DNA of 64,000 bases from Collybiopsis luxurians FD-317 M1 (taxonomy: Eukaryota; Basidiomycota; Agaricomycetes; Agaricales; Omphalotaceae): positions 729,824 to 793,823 of the forward strand of contig KN834769.1 in assembly GCA_000827265.1 (NCBI GenBank). Reading direction: 5' to 3'. The first letter of the stretch is position 1. Each line of letters starts with the position of its first letter. Shown in pieces: positions 1 to 12,860 of this stretch. Position numbers and translations under genes: made by a program. Below the pieces are notes generated by a model that ran no database searches, was not told the origin of the DNA, and worked only from the letters and a program-made list of their open reading frames with translations.

Positions 1-133
1 AGTTGAAAACCCGTTCCATTATCATGCTCAACAAGAAATATAAAATACGCAAAGCTAGGAAATCAATGCCGCAAAGAATGGGTATGAAGGAAAGATCAGT
101 AAAATGAATAACACTCGAGGTTCAATACGATAT

Positions 134-3100
134 TTAAGTTCTTCCTGCAGCAGTTTGCTGTAAATAACTGTCAAGCATCTGCGACATGAGGAGCGACACG
201 TCAGTCTAGTGGAATGCGCCAATCAACTTTTGAATACGTACCTCGTCCATTTCAGCCATCTTTTTGAAGGAATCCGCATATATTTCTTTCACTTTCGGGT
301 GCAAACTGTCCATATCGATGGATCGTCCGAATAACATCTCATCCACAGGATCCACAATCTCGGTCCTTCCACCTCCTGGCTTAATCATCGGATTCCGTTG
401 AGTAGCTCTATACTCAATAACAGCAAGCATATGCGACACTCCAAAGTCCTCTTTCGTATGAATCGGCGGTCGTTTTGTTGTGGGCGCAACTTTTGTTTGT
501 GGCTGCGGGGGTGGAACAGGGGCGGACGGGGTAGTAGGAGCGGAGGTTGGTGTTGAAGCGCGCGCAGCAGATGTCGGAGTGGGGGTAGACCTCGGGGTAG
601 ACCGTGCAGTAGGCGACCTGTCCACGGGGGAAGTGATTCCATGTGACGCGGCAGTCACATACCCAGAGCCATCAGACATGACCGAGGCGACCGAAGGGTT
701 CCGTCGGTTGGTTGGTATGTTGGTCGGAGTTGCGGTGGCAGCTCGAACACCAGACACAGGTGTTATAGAGCGAGAACGTGCTGTGTGCGCATCGACTGTG
801 CCGTCGTTGGAATACTGCGAAGATACGGAGCTGGATCGCAGAGAAGGAGATTGTACCCGGTTCTGCAGGGCCAGACTACCTTCTCCTTTACCAGTCTTGA
901 TCTTGTTCAGCACTCGATCGAGTTTCTCGCTGCCGCCTCCGCGCCCGACGACACCTTCCAATAGGTCACGCTTATTACTTCCTTCCTTCCATTCCTCCTC
1001 CACAATATCGCTGATATCATATGCCTCGCCATCGGGCAGGACATACGAGTAACGCATGCGATCATCAGCATCGTATCGTGAGCTCCGCAATCTCGCATTT
1101 CCTGGTAGGAGGACATCCACACCTCGCAGAGAATTTGACTGCGTAGAAAGCATGGCTTGCTGATTCGCCCGAGATTGTTGACGTTGAGCAGCGATAATCT
1201 CCTTTCGCGAGGGTCCCGACGACTGTTGCCTTTGTTGCTGCTGCAGCCGGTCTTCCGCAGACCGAGGGCTCAGCGGTTCAGAGCTTGCGTTGGAGGATAC
1301 CGATTCTCGGTGGAGGTTGCGCAGAGCTAGCTCGTCAAGCGGAGCAGACATACGGTGGCGGGAGGTTGAATTACGGTAAGACGTGGCTCTTCGGAGTACA
1401 AATACAGGGTCATCGGAAGAGACATCTTCGATAGTCCCAAGGAGCTGAGCAGAATCGACCGAACGCCGTTTTGTGTCTTGGAACCGACGGTCTACGGCCT
1501 TGTAGGTGGGTGGTCGAGAATAGGCATCGATAACTTTACTTGACGGCGACAGTTCCTTTTCTGTTGACCAACCACAGCACAGTCTCAGATCTCTAGCAAA
1601 CCAAAAATCACAAAAACATACCTTGACTTCCCGTGTCAATCCTCAAGCCATACCTGACTCTCGAGGAGCTCTGCCTCTTCGCAAGCTTGTCCTCAACTTC
1701 ATCACCCCCATCCACGACACCTTCCAAAATCCCAAACCGCTCGAGCCCAATCTCGATGACTTCCGCCACCGTCACGTTCTTTGGGAACACAAACACCTTG
1801 CGACGGAGGTTCATAGGTATCCCAGGCGAAGGTAAAGCACTCGATGACGACGAAGACGACTGGTTCTGAGACCTGTCCCTCAATGTATTCTTGAACACGA
1901 TCGCCTCTGTAAGCGGATCGAACACCATATCGTCAGGGAGATCCTCCGGGTACATCACGACTTGCATCGCAAATCGGAACGACGGCGAGCTGAATCGTTC
2001 GTGTGGGACATTGCCTTGAGTAGATACTGTCAAATGCCTCAGTGAACCCAATTCTGATTCAGTCATGGATGTATCGGCCGCAATCAACGTATCGTCTCCA
2101 TCAACCTCAGCCCCCTCCGCAGAATCAGCATCTCCCCCGTGTCTATTCAGGTAAAACTTGACGGCGGAGTCATCTGAAAAGTCGTTCATCGGAAGTTTTT
2201 TGATCGCCGGATGCATGGATAAGTTGCTCGAGATTGAGCTGATACTACCCATACTGCTTCTTTTAACCTTGGGTACTTCCATAGCGGCCTCGACGAGACT
2301 TTCAAACACCTGCAGCGGCTTCTCGGTATCGTGTAAGACAGCCGAAGATCCCTCCAGCTGCTTGACGGTCAGGTAGTAATCCTGGGAGTCTTCGGCAGCA
2401 GGAAGCCTGAAACGCTGCAAAGCTTGCTTGACGAGCTCTGCAGAGGTCGTCGAGGACGCAAGCAGGACAGTTTTGAAAGTAGCTTCTGTCTGGAGGTTCT
2501 TTCCTGCGAATACTCGTATGACGCTGAGCTCGGGCATATGTGAATCCATAACACCCTGATTAAGGATCAAGGAACCAGGTCGGGTTCGTTGGGTCGGCGG
2601 ACCGAGACCACTGGAAGAGCTCGAGTACGAGGTAAGAGCAGACGCAGACTGTAAGCCATATGAGGGCTGAAGCTCGGGAGGTGAGGATGGTGAGCGATTG
2701 AGATATTGTTGATACAACGCCTGTTGCTGCTGATCCTTCTGGCGCAACTGCGAGGCATGCTGCGACACCTCTGCAGTAGTGCTCTTTCCAGGAGGAGTTT
2801 GGGGCTGAGCTCTTCGGGGATCCATTGAATTTCGTATAGCCGTTGCATGTTGCTGCTGCTGCTGCTGCTGCATAGCAATCTGCGTAGTCGGTGAGATGCT
2901 CGATGAATCACCTGCAGAAGGTCTTCCTGACGAGTCATCAGAGGTTCGACTGGAGCGACCGTTATCAGAGACATCGAGGGAGGAAATAGACCCGTTTTTG
3001 TCCTTTTTGTCCTTATCCTTCTTACGGAACAGTGCAAAGACACCCTTCTTTTTCTTTCCATCGTCCCCATCTGGATCTCGTTCCTTTCGAAGTTTCGATC

Positions 3101-4508
3101 CCGACGACGAATTCCCAGAAGATTTGTTATAAGTAGCGGAGCTGACAGGGGGAGCCATTTTCTGTTGTTCTTTCCCCTTGGCCCTTTTTCGGAGAGACTC
3201 TTCGGACTCTTCTTCGCGAATCCGTTTTCGTTCTTCTTCCTGCTTTTGCTGTAACGAGGAAGGGGTGGGAGTGGAATTGCCATCCGGATCACGGATGAGG
3301 CTGGGAGTCATGGTCATGCGAACAGTATTCACCTGTTCAAGAGGGTCTCGACGATGTCCTGAATTCGACGACGTGGGACTGTCTTGAGACTGAACCAGCC
3401 TTTCGCGAGATTCAGATGAACGAAGCGTGATTTGGGGTTCGGGCGAAGTCACAAGAGCCTGAGCACGCGGTTGCTGTTGCTGCTGAGCGAGAGCCTGCTG
3501 CCGTTGCTGCTGGACCTGTTGTTGCTGAGCTTCTTGTTGAACCGCTTGCTGCCGCTGTTGTTGTTGCTGCTGTTGCTGTAATTGTTGAGCTTTAAGCTCA
3601 GCGTCCGCAGAGCCAGGACGTAGACTTGCGGGGGGCTCGGCTACAGGCCGCTGCTGCTGTTGTTGCGCCATCTGCCTAGAACGTATCTCCTCTACCGCAG
3701 AGTCGTCCCAGCTCATTCCATCGTCGGGTTCCATGTTCATTCCATTAGCACCAAGCCTGTCCTTTTCTTCCGCCAGTCTCTGTTCTTCCTCCTCAGCAGC
3801 GAGAAGAGGATCCTCTCCCTCGTACGATTCATCGTCCCATTCCACATCTTCGTCGTCCTCCTCGTCTTCAGAGTGCCATACGGCTGGTGGATATTTGTGG
3901 ACGTGTAGAGACGCGGTAAGTTTCACGGATCTAGTCGTTCGAGATTGAGTTCGCGCGTTAGGAGAGGGGGAGTAATTTCCTTGACGGGAGTTAAGGTTGT
4001 TACGGAGACGATCCTGGGAGAGAGCAAGATCGCTTTGAAGTTCGGCTTGGGTAGCAGATGCTAGCTGTACAAAAAGGTTAACAATTAAGTATTTCTAAAC
4101 CGACTTGATAAACTTACGTCAACGTTCCTATGCTTGTTGAGTCTGGCCAGACGTTCAAACGGCGTCTCAATATTCTCGGCGGGGATGTACCCAACCTCCT
4201 GAGTTTTGAGTACACGAACAAGCCACCAGTAGCTGTTACTGTCGTCCATTAGAAACAGACTGTCTCCTTTGACAACATTTGCCTGGCCTTCGACAGTAGC
4301 CGCAAAACTATGCAGCGAATAGACCAAGTCAAAGTCTATACTCTCGTTTGGTATCGACAAGGAAGACGACCCGTCGTCAACATCGTCAAGATATTCTTCC
4401 CTTTCCTCGCCGTCAGAGTCATCTTCCAGGACTGAATGCTCTTCATCATCAACATAATTTGCAGCTTCCGCGTGAGCATCTATTTGTATTTCGTCGTCGA
4501 CGTGGATT
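134..4508 (-). CDS. SH3 and Ras-association domain polarity scaffold (Bud14/Tea4-type SH3), 5' end missing
   Basis: Exons run on the minus strand at 4508-4118 (incomplete), 4064-1622, 1560-242 and 178-134; introns of 53, 61 and 63 bp join in phase. The first visible exon is acidic and then carries an SH3 domain with the core SYWWLVRV and the ending GYIPAENIETPFERLARLN, the form seen in yeast Bud14 and fission yeast Tea4, cell-end polarity proteins that recruit type-1 phosphatase. Next come long polyglutamine stretches, a basic Lys-rich segment, a Ras-association-like fold (about 2550-2290) and a second ubiquitin-like segment (about 1810-1640). The last exon of 14 codons was found from the splice signals. 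About 1,400 codons are visible. The SH3 call is strong; the role in polarity or septation is inferred from the family. The start is lost in the run of N. Confidence 0.8.
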
Positions 4509-5424
4509 NNNNNNNNNNNNNNNNNNNNNNNNNNNNNNNNNNNNNNNNNNNNNNNNNNNNNNNNNNNNNNNNNNNNNNNNNNNNNNNNNNNNNNNNNNNN
4601 NNNNNNNNNNNNNNNNNNNNNNNNNNNNNNNNNNNNNNNNNNNNNNNNNNNNNNNNNNNNNNNNNNNNNNNNNNNNNNNNNNNNNNNNNNNNNNNNNNNN
4701 NNNNNNNNNNNNNNNNNNNNNNNNNNNNNNNNNNNNNNNNNNNNNNNNNNNNNNNNNNNNNNNNNNNNNNNNNNNNNNNNNNNNNNNNNNNNNNNNNNNN
4801 NNNNNNNNNNNNNNNNNNNNNNNNNNNNNNNNNNNNNNNNNNNNNNNNNNNNNNNNNNNNNNNNNNNNNNNNNNNNNNNNNNNNNNNNNNNNNNNNNNNN
4901 NNNNNNNNNNNNNNNNNNNNNNNNNNNNNNNNNNNNNNNNNNNNNNNNNNNNNNNNNNNNNNNNNNNNNNNNNNNNNNNNNNNNNNNNNNNNNNNNNNNN
5001 NNNNNNNNNNNNNNNNNNNNNNNNNNNNNNNNNNNNNNNNNNNNNNNNNNNNNNNNNNNNNNNNNNNNNNNNNNNNNNNNNNNNNNNNNNNNNNNNNNNN
5101 NNNNNNNNNNNNNNNNNNNNNNNNNNNNNNNNNNNNNNNNNNNNNNNNNNNNNNNNNNNNNNNNNNNNNNNNNNNNNNNNNNNNNNNNNNNNNNNNNNNN
5201 NNNNNNNNNNNNNNNNNNNNNNNNNNNNNNNNNNNNNNNNNNNNNNNNNNNNNNNNNNNNNNNNNNNNNNNNNNNNNNNNNNNNNNNNNNNNNNNNNNNN
5301 NNNNNNNNNNNNNNNNNNNNNNNNNNNNNNNNNNNNNNNNNNNNNNNNNNNNNNNNNNNNNNNNNNNNNNNNNNNNNNNNNNNNNNNNNNNNNNNNNNNN
5401 NNNNNNNNNNNNNNNNNNNNNNNN
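4509..5424. other. assembly gap of 916 N
   Basis: Unresolved bases. The left edge lies inside the first visible exon of the SH3 gene; the right edge opens directly into the left arm of the large inverted repeat. The missing stretch should hold the 5' end of the SH3 gene, and it is where the repeat arm would join unique sequence. Confidence 0.99.
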
Positions 5425-5529
5425 TCGTTACTTTTCCGGCCGACAATCTTAGGATATCGTCTGTACGTGGGTGCTTGTTTCATGAGCCGGAAAAATATCC
5501 ATTCGCTTGAGCTTATCCAATATTTAGTT

Positions 5530-5711
5530 ATTTAGTCCATTGCATTGCTACAGCATCTCAACGAGCTTCCACTGACAGGTTCCTTTATCTTCTTTCGTGT
5601 CCCAGTGGGGATCTGCCTTCAGACGTATCGAGGCTCGTGGCTCAGGAGTTCAACCTCAGCGTCCGAAACATATCTCATGGGGTGTGCAACATGGCCATCG
5701 ATATTCAGGTA
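5530..5711 (+). other. conserved module of unknown identity with a possible exon
   Basis: A reading frame ending at a good donor (CAG|GTAAGT near 5711) is kept in this arm, in the inverted arm (about 63430-63600) and in a diverged form at about 9720-9870. I do not recognise the protein. It may be the 3' remnant of a gene whose remainder lies in the N gap or beyond the window end. Confidence 0.3.
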
Positions 5712-6620
5712 AGTTGTGGGCTTCTCATCTCGCTGAATTTTTCACCGGAATGATGTTTTCAAGCACTTTGACCTTGATTGCGAAGCGGATGGTTTTGCGT
5801 AACATCGACTCGAAAGAGCGGGGCCACGTATGATGGGCCTCTCGGTTTTCATCACACATTGTGAAGGGAGCTAAAGTGTCGGAGTATTTTACATTGTTCT
5901 CCAGTTACTGCTATTGAAGGATGGCTTCACGTCCTAGATGTTGGTCGCGGTCGAACATTTCAGGGAGAACCCGTCATGAAGGATCGCGTACTTGGAGCAG
6001 TATTGTGGCTTTTTTTTCTTTCTTTGCAGTACAGGAATTCTTCCCCGAATTCAGATATTGTTTGATTACTGTACAGTTTCCTGTGAAATTGACGCCAGGT
6101 CGACTTTAAAAGTGCATTTCGACAGAAATTAGATCGAATAACGTCTGTACAGGCTGAGATGAAGGTTCCTCCCTTGATCAACACAGGCTCTTCCTTCCCA
6201 AGTCTCGCGGACTTGTTCATTGAACATGAAAGTTGTATCACATTTAAAGAGTCTCAGAGCAGACGATTTCAAATAATTTGGCTTCAGATCCGGGAGATAT
6301 GCTCTTTATTCTAGAAGACTCGAGCTCTTTGGGGTCATACAATATTTCTTATATGCACCGTTTCAACCACGCTAATTCAGATATTGTAATTTACATTTTC
6401 CTTTCACAGGAACGCGTTGGCCTGTTCGCCGTTCGGATGACATCTGCATTGGACGCACTCAAACATGAGAGCTGTTTAGCCACCAATGAAAAATTCGTGT
6501 CATGTAGCCGGTATTCTGACCCAGAAACCATTCAGAAAAAATAATCGGAATAGCTTCGAAACGTCAGGAAACATTTACCATTGTCACGGTAATGTCAGGG
6601 TTCACTGAGTTCAGAAAAGA

Positions 6621-6628
6621 GTATATAA
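6621..6628 (+). promoter_or_regulatory. TATA box of membrane-protein copy A
   Basis: GTATATAAC lies about 50 bp before the ATG at 6676. The same element is kept before all other units of the family (11417-11423, 14320-14326, 17436-17442, and inverted at 62489-62495), so the core promoter was duplicated with each gene. Confidence 0.6.
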
Positions 6629-6675
6629 CTTCTTGGTCTGAGACGTTCCCTGACCTGATTTTTCGGGTAGCGGTC

Positions 6676-8062
6676 ATGGTGCTTTGGCGGCCTTCGCCAA
6701 TAGGACGAGATGGCTCGGAGCTTGTTGGAGAGCTCTTAGGGTCCATTTTCTTTGGTATTTTGTCTTACCAGGAAGCGCGTCCTCAAGATTACTGATTGTT
6801 ATAGGCTTCTACATATCATCTGCCACGCGATGTTCTCTCATCTTGTGGAACAGATTTAAAACAAACAAGAAAATCCATCTGTACTTGCTGATCACTCATA
6901 TTACGCTCGTCTTAGTTGTGACAATGGTATTTCCATCTACTCTTTTTGACTAGCAAGGATTGATTATACGTTGCTAGCGCTCAATTACTGGTCTTGTAAT
7001 TGTAATTCCCCCCGTCATAAACCAAACGTACTCGCACCCTTGGACTTGGTCACCAATCATGTAGGATATTTCAACTGTTTAGTTTGGAAAGCTGATTCGA
7101 TGCTCAGGATTTTGACGTCGTGTCAACGGTTGACTGCCGTTCTCATTTCCGACGCGTTTGTTGTGAGCTTCATTGATCTTTCTTACGAAGAAATCCTTCT
7201 ATTCTATATCCATCAACTCTAGTGCTACCGAGCCTACGTTGTATGGTCGAGAAATATTTATACACAAATATTGCCCATCTTTCTCCTGCTGGGCAGCTTT
7301 GGCAAGTTCATATTCACAAATTTGTTTTCGCCTCTAACATTTACAGCTATAGTATTAGCAATACTCAAGACCTGCGCTCAGGCAAATTCTAAACTGGGGG
7401 TTCAAAACATCGATGAGTACTATAGAATATTAGGGAGTATATCCACCGCGTTCGCGGGGACAACCCTCGCCATTAACATATTCAATACTGGTGAGATATA
7501 GCTTTTCCCTGATTGGAAGCTAGTATGCGACTTTGGCAGTTCTCATTGCATATCGAATTTGGACTGTGCGTCGAAGAATAGCGCTGAGGTTCAACGCATC
7601 GAATCAGCTTTCAGATTTAGTTACCATCCTGGTCCAGTCCGGTGCGTGCTCAAATTGCATCTGGACGAAGTGTGCTCATATAAGTTAGAGTAGCTGCCCT
7701 TTACAGCATTGTATTTCTGGTCGTCGTGACTTTTCTCAATGCTCACACAGATCTGCTTCTGATTTTTCAAGATATCCAACCCTCATTCATCGGACTTGTG
7801 GTACATGCAATGTTTCTGCAATGCTCGCTCTTCTTTGACTGTATCCTTTCCGTTAATCTAGTTTACCAGCGTCATCATCAATGTCTCCCAAGAAAACGAG
7901 TCCCGCGGCATAGATAATAGTGATTCGTCGCAAGGACGTCCTCGATTGCCTACCGAGTTGGACATGCAGATAATTATTACTACGCGTAGTGAACCTGTAG
8001 GACTTTCGAGGAGTGAAACTTCGACTAGTGGTTGCGAACCAGATAATAAAAACTCCCCTTGA
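6676..8062 (+). pseudogene. seven-helix membrane protein, copy A (frameshifted)
   Basis: Same exon layout as the intact copy at 11472-12860, with well-kept splice sites. It encodes hydrophobic helices, the YRAYVVWSRNIYTQILP segment, a conserved GC-AG intron after GGCAGCTTTG, the FQDIQPSFIG helix and a polar C-terminal tail. In exon 2, just after the LVVTM helix, the segment between that helix and ALNYW is one base shorter than in the intact copy, and the frame meets a TAG near 6951. No GT-AG pair restores the frame. Function is unknown; such families are expanded in mushroom-forming fungi. It is either a pseudogene or a gene with an intron I cannot resolve. Confidence 0.65.
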
Positions 8063-8169
8063 TGCTGTAGTATATTTGTAAGGACGCAACTTACATTAGC
8101 GAGTACTGGGTGCTTGAAAATGAGATTTAGTCTCCCTCAGAGCGAAGTTGGGACAATTTCCTCCTGTTT

Positions 8170-8330
8170 TGAATCAAAGGTTCTACCTACAAATCACGGA
8201 TGCGAACGGACGCGTTCCCCTCCATGTTCGTGCCGAGTTTACGTCGCGTTGGGCAGCGAGTACTTAGGCCACTCAAGCCGGACCATCGATGACGTTAAAT
8301 ACAAGCTCCGCTCCGTCTCAGAGAAATAGC
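8170..8330 (+). pseudogene. flavin-reductase-like gene, 5' fragment
   Basis: Matches the start of the intact gene at 19274, beginning with an ATG at 8224 (MFVPSLRR...) and running about 100 bp before homology ends at the repeat border. The frame is broken before the flavin-binding region. It shows that the original unit was a membrane protein gene followed by a flavin reductase. Confidence 0.6.
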
Positions 8331-8359
8331 ACTGGTAACAATTAGGTGCAAGTTCAAAA

Positions 8360-8870
8360 GCTCCCGACAGATCTCTGTCCCGGAATGTAACCGTACAAGC
8401 TGAGGAGAAGTTTTCTCATTCGACCTGAGCTCTCTTTACCCGCGAAGTACAGAAGCCACGTGAAACTTCATTGAACACAGAAGTGAATCAAATGGCGCAG
8501 GCCGCTTTGAACGGTTTATTAATTTAGGTCTGGATCGGGGAAGAGACACATTCTATTTATTCCTAGCATTAGACTGTGGAAGGCTCGAGCTCTTGGGTAT
8601 TCAAGCACAGTTTTCGGCGAAAGACGATGTTCGTTGTACGCGATTAGTTGTATAAACTGCAAATGAACTGTCTCAACCACGCCAATTCAGATTTTGTAAT
8701 TCATGCTATACGTGCAATGGCGAGCATCGGTCTCATCCAGTGACATCTGCATTGGACGCATCCGAACATTGGAACCGTTCGGTCACTAATGAACATTCGT
8801 GCGGCGTAACCGGTATTCCGCTTTACATAGCGGTCGTTCAGAAAGGGATACGCTTCATAACGGCTTGGAC
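8360..8870 (+). repeat. truncated copy of the array unit's upstream region
   Basis: Segments such as CACGCCAATTCAGATTTTGT near 8690 and the GTGCGGCGTAACCGGTATT stretch near 8800 match 16830-17345, the region upstream of membrane-protein copy D. No gene follows it here, so it is a partial unit left by duplication or deletion. I see no coding sequence from 8870 to 9540. Confidence 0.5.
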
Positions 8871-9539
8871 CTATCAATGCGATCTACTGAGCCTGAAGGA
8901 GACGGCAATACTGTGATACAAGGTAAACATAGCTTATATGAACCAAAAGCTTTATTTCACCGTATAGACTGCCGTCGTCTAGGATCACATCGGATCTCTG
9001 CCCGGTATCGCTTTTGCACCTCCCCTTGTTTTTATACAAGCTAGAGAAGCTAGTTTTAAAACTACCATTGAATTCCATAGGCTCTCAAAGAATGTTTTTC
9101 GATTCCCAGCTGGTCTAACCAGTCCCTAATCGCCTTTTTGGACCAAAACAGTGATGCAGGCGCGCCGCGCGTCGAGTGACCGTGAGGTTTGAATACAATG
9201 CGTTGAGGTCATGCTCCCAGACCTCGGATCTGAGTTTACGGACAGGCCTTAATATTTCGCTCTTCCCAATAAAGTGCTTCAGTATATAGTTGAATTGGAG
9301 CCTGTCTTACTCAGCCTATAGACTATATGCCTCTAAAATTCACAAACCATCCAAAAGTTGAATTCAGGCGTGTATCGCCTGAACTTTGTTCACTCTTCTT
9401 GGGCAACCAGCGAATATGGCGAATTTTCTTTTTGTATACCTGCACGTCAGTACATTGGCTGAGGCGGAGAAGTTCTATAAAGACCTTATCGAGCACCTTC
9501 TTGTCCAATCACCGTGTACCAAACTTACTAGGTAACTCT

Positions 9540-9970
9540 GGGTCAATTATGTTCTTTCCTCCATTACTTTTCCCGCCGACAATGTTAAAATGTCGTCTGT
9601 ACGTGGGTGCTTGTTTCATGAGCCGGAAGGATTGGACGTTCCAATTCGGATTCTGCCTCTGCTCTCCATGATTCGGTGGAGCTTACCCAGTTTTCAGTCC
9701 AGCATCTTAACGAGCCCCCACTGGCACTAGTTCCAGCATCTTCTTTCCTGTTCCAATGAGAGTCTCTGCCTTCAGATGTACCGAGGCTCATGGCCCAGGA
9801 GTACAATCTCTGAGTCAGTCTGAAACATATCTCAGGGGCCTTGCAGCACTGCAATCGACATACACCATATTATGGAAATTTGTTGGCTTCTCATCTCTTC
9901 GAGTCTTGCACCGGAATGATGTTTTCAAGCACATCGATCTTCACCCAATGCCACTGTTATTATTCACAAT
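9540..9970 (+). repeat. diverged copy of the inverted-repeat outer module
   Basis: CTGTACGTGGGTGCTTGTTT and the following GCCGGA are shared with 5459 and with the far end of the inverted arm; similarity continues to about 9960 with many changes. It marks the start of the second array unit, whose gene is membrane-protein copy B. From 9970 to 11410 I find no gene I can support. Confidence 0.55.
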
Positions 9971-11416
9971 CTCTGGTGCTACCAAACAAACATTTGTGAA
10001 CAATCCTTTGGTAACTACCGGTGACCACCCTAATGTTTTGATTCTGCACGAGTCGGCTCTAGATTTGAGTTCTTATGCTCCATCGCAGTTGTTGTCGTTG
10101 GCGGTGTTACAACCAAATGATGATCCTGATTCTGAAGGATTTGTTCATGGAAAACTGGTTCGACCGCCACGGACAGGGAATCGTTTCTAGACTGAGACTT
10201 GATGTACAATATAAGGAAACGAACAGTCAGTCAAGGATGGCAACATGCCAAAAGCAGTCAACTTACCTCAAATGCTAAAGGAAGTGGCGAACAAGCTATG
10301 CACCCTACGAACCAAAAGCCAGAAAAGGACAACCCACTGCATGGACTTGAACATCGTTATTTCTAATTTTCGAATTTCTTGTATTAGAATTTGTCAGCAC
10401 TATTGGCTCCTCAAGAGCCAAAGTCAAAGAAAGCTAAAGGCAGGCTTGTTTGGGAGAAAAAAAAAAGGAGGCAACGCGCAGTCCAAGTTTGGGTTTTGAA
10501 ATATGAAGGAGAAAAAAAGTGAAAAAAAAAAGACCGCTCAAGGGACACCAAGCGATGGAAGGTGAGGGCTAGGAAACCTGGGGGACTCCCCGATTCTGAC
10601 CCGAGGTCTTTTATGGGGCTCACGTTAGGCATTTTTGCGGCACATATAATTGACTTTTTCAATTGTTCATTCAACTTAAAAGCAGCGCAGCGAAGTGAGT
10701 GGCAACTGAATATCAATGCTAAAACTCAGTAACTGCATTCCCGCGCATATGTGCATTCCTCAAGAGGTCGACTTGTAGCCTCGCGCGCGCGGGTCGTAGT
10801 GTGCTTTGTTCTGATCGATGGCACCTCGTATCCATTAGATCGTTCATTTAGCCAAGCCTTACTGAGGAAGGGCACATATTGATCATGCAGACAGAATAAG
10901 ATGTGGAGCCGAAAATTTGCTCCTTCATGCAGTTGCTTCACCTCAGACCATCGAAGTTCCTCCCGAAAACCCGCACTCAGCGTTTGAAGCTTACAGTGCA
11001 GTACACTCTTCACCTTCCCGCCTTCCGTTTTTAAGTCTACTCTCGGTGATCACACTGTGGATCAATAAGACACTTTCTCGGCATCGCACTGTGAACGAAG
11101 TTCCAGGACCTCAGTATAAAGCTTGGCTAATGACAGCGCAACGTACAACCTCTCTTATGAACTTCATGAACTGACAACACACTAATTAAGATATTAATTT
11201 ACACTAATTCGCAGAAACGTACATTGCCGCTATCGGTCTTCTCTTAGGTGACATCGGCATTGTGACATTCGAGTTGTTCAGCCACAGTCATCCACATAGA
11301 CGGTAATTTAATTTAATAGAACTTATAGAAATTAATTTCAAACGTTTGAATACTTGCTGAATAGCTCTGGTGTCATGGTTATGCAGGGTTTTGAGGTGTA
11401 TTGAGTCGAAAAACAG

Positions 11417-11423
11417 TATATAA
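11417..11423 (+). promoter_or_regulatory. TATA box of membrane-protein copy B
   Basis: CAGTATATAACTT about 50 bp upstream of the ATG at 11472, at the same place as in the paralogues. Confidence 0.6.
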
Positions 11424-11471
11424 CTTGGTTTTAAGTGTGTTGAAGAAACATTCACTCCGAGTCGACTTTAG

Positions 11472-12860
11472 ATGGTGTACTCCTCAGCAGAAAGGGCCTA
11501 CTCGGAGCTAATTGGGGAGCTAATGGGGTCCATACTCTTCGGTAGGCTCATGGTTTTGATAACCAGGGAAGAGCGTTACTCAGGAAGACCGCGCTTATAG
11601 GTTTCTATATATCGTCTGCCGCGCGGTGTTCCTTCATTCTGTGGAACAGATTCAAAACAAGGCGGAGACTCCACCCATACTTGCTGATCACCCATATCAT
11701 GCTAGTCGTTGTTGTAACAATGGTATTTCCTTTGAAGTCTCTTCCTCCACGAAGGTCCGATCACACCTTGCTAGCGTTCAATTACTGGTCTTGCAATTGT
11801 GATTCCCCCAGTCATAAGACAAGTCCACACTCACGCTCCGACTTGGTCACCGATCCTGTAGGGTATTTTAACTACGGGACTTCGAAGTCTGATTTGATGT
11901 TCAGTGTTTTGGCGGGGACTCTGTGGTTGATTGCTGTCCTCATTTCCGACGCTTTCGTTGTGAGTCTGACTCGTTTTTGACCGAAAGCACTCCTTACTTG
12001 GCCTTATCTTTAGTGCTACCGAGCTTACATTATATGGTCGAGAAACATCTATACGCAAATTTTGCCTATGTTTCTCTTGTTGGGCAGCTTTGGCAAGTTC
12101 ATATATACTAAACTCGACCTAACCGCTGATGTTTGAACTTGTAGCTTTGGCGGTATTAAGGATCTATGCTCAGGCAAACTCTGCATTGGCTGTCCGACAC
12201 AAAGAGAAGTATTATCAAATATTGGGAGGTCTAACAACCTCATTCGCCGGATTAACCGTGGCCATTAACATATTCAATACCAGTGAGATGTTCTGTTTCG
12301 TCATCTCTTTCAAAAGTAAACTTCGAATTATTGCTAGGCCTTATCGCGTATCGGATCTGGGTTGTGCGTCGAAGGATAGCATTTAGAATCAACTCGTCCA
12401 ATCAACTTTCAAATTTAGCGAATATTCTGGTCATGTTTGGTGGGTGCCTGAATTGTATCTGGATGTAAATGTATCCTCAAATAAACCACGTAGCTACCCT
12501 TTACACTGTTGCACTCATGGCGGTCATAATTTCCCTCAATTCGCACCAATCTTTGCTTCTGATTTTTCAAGATGTTCAAACCCCATTCATCGGAATCGTG
12601 GTACTTTCATTCTTCTCTTTTGCCGTTTCGGCCCTCGACTGACTATATCTTTCCCATTCCAGTTCACTAATGTTATCATTAGTGTTTCGCAAGATGATGA
12701 ATCTCGCAATTCAAGTTACAATGCTGGATCCCAAGGACATCCTCAGACACCCACTGACATGAATATGCAGATAATCATAGCTTCATGTAGTGAACAAGTA
12801 GGGCTCTCGACCAGTAAAGTTCCTACCAGCGATTCCCAGCCAGATAAAAATTCGTCCTAA
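11472..12860 (+). CDS. seven-helix membrane protein, copy B (intact)
   Basis: Seven exons: 11472-11541, 11601-11959, 12014-12092, 12145-12282, 12338-12439, 12494-12600 and 12663-12860, giving 350 residues with every phase consistent. The intron after 12092 uses a GC donor (G|GCAAGTTC) and a normal AG acceptor; this GC site is kept in all paralogues. The protein starts MVYSSAERAY, has about seven hydrophobic helices, a YRAYIIWSRN segment after helix three, a basic loop RIWVVRRRIA, a last helix ending FTNVIISVSQ, and a polar tail of about 55 residues. It resembles mushroom seven-helix families of unknown function; a receptor role is possible but not shown. It is the only uninterrupted member of this subgroup here. 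Confidence 0.75.

Larger units (their letters stand above)
5426..8328 (+). repeat. left arm of a 2.9 kb inverted repeat
   Basis: Read forward, this stretch matches the reverse complement of 60791-63710 almost base for base, with scattered substitutions and small indels. It carries an upstream non-coding module, a seven-helix membrane protein relic and a flavin-reductase 5' fragment. Homology stops near GTCTCAGAGAAATA at the right end and runs into the N gap at the left. Confidence 0.93.

Noticed and set aside
480..1052. 190-codon plus-strand frame
   Set aside because: Antisense to the Ser/Thr/Pro-rich third exon of the SH3 gene; low-complexity composition.
4085..5535. Long frames made mostly of unknown residues
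   Set aside because: They run through the N gap; only the SH3-encoding part on the minus strand is real sequence.
9756..10190. 144-codon plus-strand frame
   Set aside because: The first part is the decayed repeat module read in a different frame from its better-kept copies; the rest has no domain or paralogue. Noted but not called.
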